A DNA stretch of 64,000 bases from Dongia_B soli (GTDB lineage Bacteria > Pseudomonadota > Alphaproteobacteria > Dongiales > Dongiaceae), in NCBI RefSeq assembly GCF_034044715.1, contig NZ_JAXCLW010000003.1, positions 434,001-498,000 on the forward strand. The letters run 5' to 3'. The notes under the pieces are model-generated. The model was not told the DNA's origin. It ran no database searches and saw nothing but the letters and a program-made list of their open reading frames with translations. Below, piece after piece: positions 61,844 to 64,000 of the stretch. Both the position numbers and the translations under genes were made by a program. Positions within the stretch are counted from its first letter, which is position 1; each line of letters begins with the position of its first letter.

Positions 61844-63138
61844 TGGGTTACCGCCGGCGCCATGCGGAAAGACCGGCGATACAGCAGCACGGTGAGAATC
61901 AGCGCTATTGCAGCAGCAATCGCGGCACATAGAAATGCCGATGGATAGCCGTAAAGGCTGATGATGAAGCCGATCAGAGGCCCGGTGATTCCGAGAGATA
62001 AATCGGCAAAGACCGAATAGGCACCCAGCGCCGCGCCTCGATTTGAAGGCGGGACCAAGCCGACGGCCTCGACGCCGAGCGCAGGAAAGACTAAGGCAAA
62101 GCCACATCCGGTCAATGCCGCGCCAGCCAAGGCAAGGTGCGGCACCCCCGCCCCGGACAGCAGCACAAGTCCAACGACCTCTACAACGAATGACACCATG
62201 GCAACGCGGAAGCCACCGAACCGGTTGATGGCATTGGCGAAGAGCAATCGCGTGCCGATGAAAGCCGCACCGAACAGTGTCAGCGTGAAAGCGGCATTTG
62301 GCCAATTACGGCTGGCATAGAACAAGGTGATGAAGGTTGCGATCGTGCCAAAACCGGTCGAGCCCAAGGCGAGGCCCAATCCATGCGGGAGAACTCGCCC
62401 GAAAACTCGACGGAAAGCCAAGCGGTCGCCGGTCACCACCTGGGTCGGTCGCTTCAGATAGCTGAGGCCAAGGCCGATCACCGCCAGCAACGCGATGCTG
62501 GCGCCGATCGATGCAAAGCCGAGATTACCGGTTAGGATGACACCTAAAGGGGCGCCCAGGGCCAGGGCGCCATAGGTGGCGATGCCGTTCCATGAAATCA
62601 TGCGGGCAGTATGGGTGGCGCCGATCTGGCCGATGCCCCAGGTGATCGATCCCGTTCCCACCAGACTTTCACCGAAACCCAGCACCAGCCTGCCGATCAG
62701 CAGGAATAGCAGGCTGATCCACGGAGTCCCAGCAAACATCGCCGCGATCAGGAGAAAGATGCCGCTGATGCCGCAAGCGATCAGGCCATAGACCACGGCC
62801 TGTTTGGGACCGATTAGATCGCAGGTCTGGCCCGCATGCGGCCGCGTCAGCAAGGTTGCGAGATATTGCGTGCTGATGACGATGCCGGCCAGGACCGAGC
62901 CATAGCCGAGATCGACATGCACATAGCTCGGCAACACCGCCAGGGGGATGCCGACCGTGAGATAACAGATAAAGGTAAAGACGACGGTCGTCAGGATCTG
63001 CAGGATCACCGATTCCGCTTTGTCATCCGCGTTGCCCATGCAGGTGCGTGATGCTTCAGCCGCCCCTGTTGACATCGGAGGCGCCGATTGAGAAGAAGCA
63101 GGCCGGTCATGCATCTGATCGTAAATCCTATCCGCCAT
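61840..63138 (-). CDS. MFS transporter (YhhS/YfcJ-like)
   Basis: 432 residues with 12 membrane helices after a hydrophilic N-terminal stretch of about 45 residues. YLATLLTRPHAGQTCDLIGPKQAV is the loop motif of the YhhS/arabinose-efflux branch. Substrate unknown; exporters are common in this branch. The start is uncertain (63138, 63114 or 63039); none has a good ribosome-binding site. Confidence 0.87.
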   Translation of the reverse strand: MADRIYDQMHDRPASSQSAPPMSTGAAEASRTCMGNADDKAESVILQILTTVVFTFICYLTVGIPLAVLPSYVHVDLGYGSVLAGIVISTQYLATLLTRPHAGQTCDLIGPKQAVVYGLIACGISGIFLLIAAMFAGTPWISLLFLLIGRLVLGFGESLVGTGSITWGIGQIGATHTARMISWNGIATYGALALGAPLGVILTGNLGFASIGASIALLAVIGLGLSYLKRPTQVVTGDRLAFRRVFGRVLPHGLGLALGSTGFGTIATFITLFYASRNWPNAAFTLTLFGAAFIGTRLLFANAINRFGGFRVAMVSFVVEVVGLVLLSGAGVPHLALAGAALTGCGFALVFPALGVEAVGLVPPSNRGAALGAYSVFADLSLGITGPLIGFIISLYGYPSAFLCAAIAAAIALILTVLLYRRSFRMAPAVTH

Positions 63139-63592
63139 CAGTGACGGCGATAACACACTGTCCCGCGGCGGGCGCTATCGATGTGTTGGCTGTGATCGAA
63201 GAACAAACCGCGCCGCTGCGCCGCACTATGCCTGATCAGCGGCGTAATTTGGTCTGGATTTCTGACAGATTGCCTATCTCCCGACTTCATGCGCTTGACT
63301 GCCGATATAAGATGAAAATCGCCATTGAAAATTTCATATCGGTCGAGCATGCTCGGCCTCGTGGGAGTCATCAAGCATCGCGAAGCGCGCAACATTGGGC
63401 TACATGAGGCCGTCCCCTTACAGCTAGATGCCACGATCGGCCAAAAGTTGTAACAGTCGATGAATCATCCGCGGGCTTGGCACGGTATCCGTTTTCGGTG
63501 ACCATCCCGACAAAATAGGGAAATGATGTCGCGCAGCGGAAGAGGTGGCAAACCATCTCTCGCGTGATCAGGCAGAAGACAGGGGAGGCCAC
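63139..63592. other. Divergent intergenic region MFS / solute-binding protein
   Basis: Contains an inverted repeat CCGATAT ... ATATCGG (about 63302-63342) and the AGGGGAGG ribosome-binding site of the next gene. No gene, RNA or clear promoter boxes are seen. Confidence 0.45.
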
Positions 63593-64000
63593 ATGACTCG
63601 CAAGAACACTGGACTCATCGGCGGTATCAGCCGCCGACGGTTAATCAAATCGGCTGTCGGCGCCGCGGCGGCCTTCGGTGCACCTGCAATCATTGGTCGC
63701 GCCCCGATTTCAGCGCGTGCGGATTTCGCCCGTGAGAGTCTGATCGTCGTTTCCTGGTACGGCAATCACGAACTCAGTTTCCGAGCTGCGGTTGTCGAGC
63801 CTTTCAACGAAAAGTTACGGCACCAAGGTGGAGACTGTGGGCCGCTGGGACCAGATGGTGTCGCAGATTGTTGCCGCGCCGGCCGACAATCCGCCCTTCG
63901 ATATCGCGATTGCCGATGAATATACCAGTTCCGCGGGTCTCGCGGAAAAGCTGTTCCCCAAGACTGATCGCAGCAAGATCCCCGGATTTTCTGCCGTCTA
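63593..64000 (+). pseudogene. ABC-transporter solute-binding protein with Tat signal, frameshifted (partial)
   Basis: A Tat signal (SRRRLIKSAVGAAAAFGAPA) and the start of an extracellular solute-binding domain (SLIVVSWYGNHELSFRAAVV, PFNEK) lie in one frame. From 63816 the homologous sequence continues in the +1 frame (YGTKVETVGRWDQMVSQIVA, then FDIAIADEYTSSAGL). One extra T in the TT at 63815-63816 explains it. Uncorrected, the first frame stops at 63919. This is either a real frameshift or a sequencing error. The ATG has a strong GGGGAGG upstream. The gene runs off the window. Confidence 0.75.

Overview
The window is a 64 kb stretch of chromosome from an alphaproteobacterium, most likely of Rhodospirillales type. 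The evidence is GC-rich DNA with strong third-position GC bias, and several alphaproteobacterial gene orders: yqeY-dnaG-rpoD, secA divergent from ppiC-argJ, fabD-fabG-acpP-fabF-mltG, yicC-gmk, rpsF-rpsR-rplI next to dnaB, and alr-mlaE/F-like-radA-cvpA-purF-SDR. Species cannot be fixed from the sequence alone. No rRNA or CRISPR array is present, and there is one tRNA gene.

Layout. 1-4.6 kb: the 5' part of a FAD monooxygenase, the ABC-F factor ettA and a metabolite/H+ symporter, all leftward. 5.0-10.4 kb: a rightward run of a GAF-PP2C-HATPase regulator, a STAS-domain protein and an Mla-type lipid transporter (permease, ATPase, MCE protein, lipoprotein). 10.45-14.30 kb: a decayed Tn7-like transposon with matching ends and an exact 5-bp target duplication, inserted 29 bp beyond the 3' end of a tRNA(CAT) gene. 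14.5-19.0 kb: yqeY-dnaG-rpoD (leftward). 19.2-24.7 kb: carA (with an extra N-terminal HTH-like domain), carB and greA. 24.8-29.9 kb: small enzymes, a ubiD-family gene, argJ and a parvulin. 30.1-32.8 kb: secA. 32.9-38.4 kb: a leftward run of an ICMT-like enzyme, enoyl-CoA hydratase, a small unknown protein, 5-formyl-THF cyclo-ligase, nitronate monooxygenase, holC and pepA. 38.7-43.7 kb: lptD-surA-rsmA. 43.7-51.0 kb: leftward gmk, yicC, mltG, fabF, acpP, fabG and fabD, with one rightward SDR. 51.4-61.8 kb: rightward rpsF-rpsR-rplI, dnaB, alr, a second mlaE/mlaF pair, radA, cvpA, purF and an SDR. 61.8-64.0 kb: a leftward MFS transporter and the frameshifted start of a Tat-type solute-binding protein.

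How the genes work together. Most of the window is housekeeping: envelope biogenesis (lptD, surA, mltG, alr, two Mla-type transporters), fatty-acid synthesis, replication and sigma factor (dnaG, dnaB, holC, rpoD), translation, and carbamoyl-phosphate and purine synthesis.

Three things stand out. (1) The 3850-bp Tn7-like element has intact boundaries, a broken TnsA-TnsB fusion joined to a metallophosphoesterase remnant, and an unrecognised HTH plus PD-(D/E)XK-like gene. (2) A phosphatase/kinase-like partner-switching protein and its likely STAS substrate sit directly in front of a lipid transporter. (3) CarA carries a fused N-terminal DNA-binding-like domain, with helically phased direct repeats just upstream.
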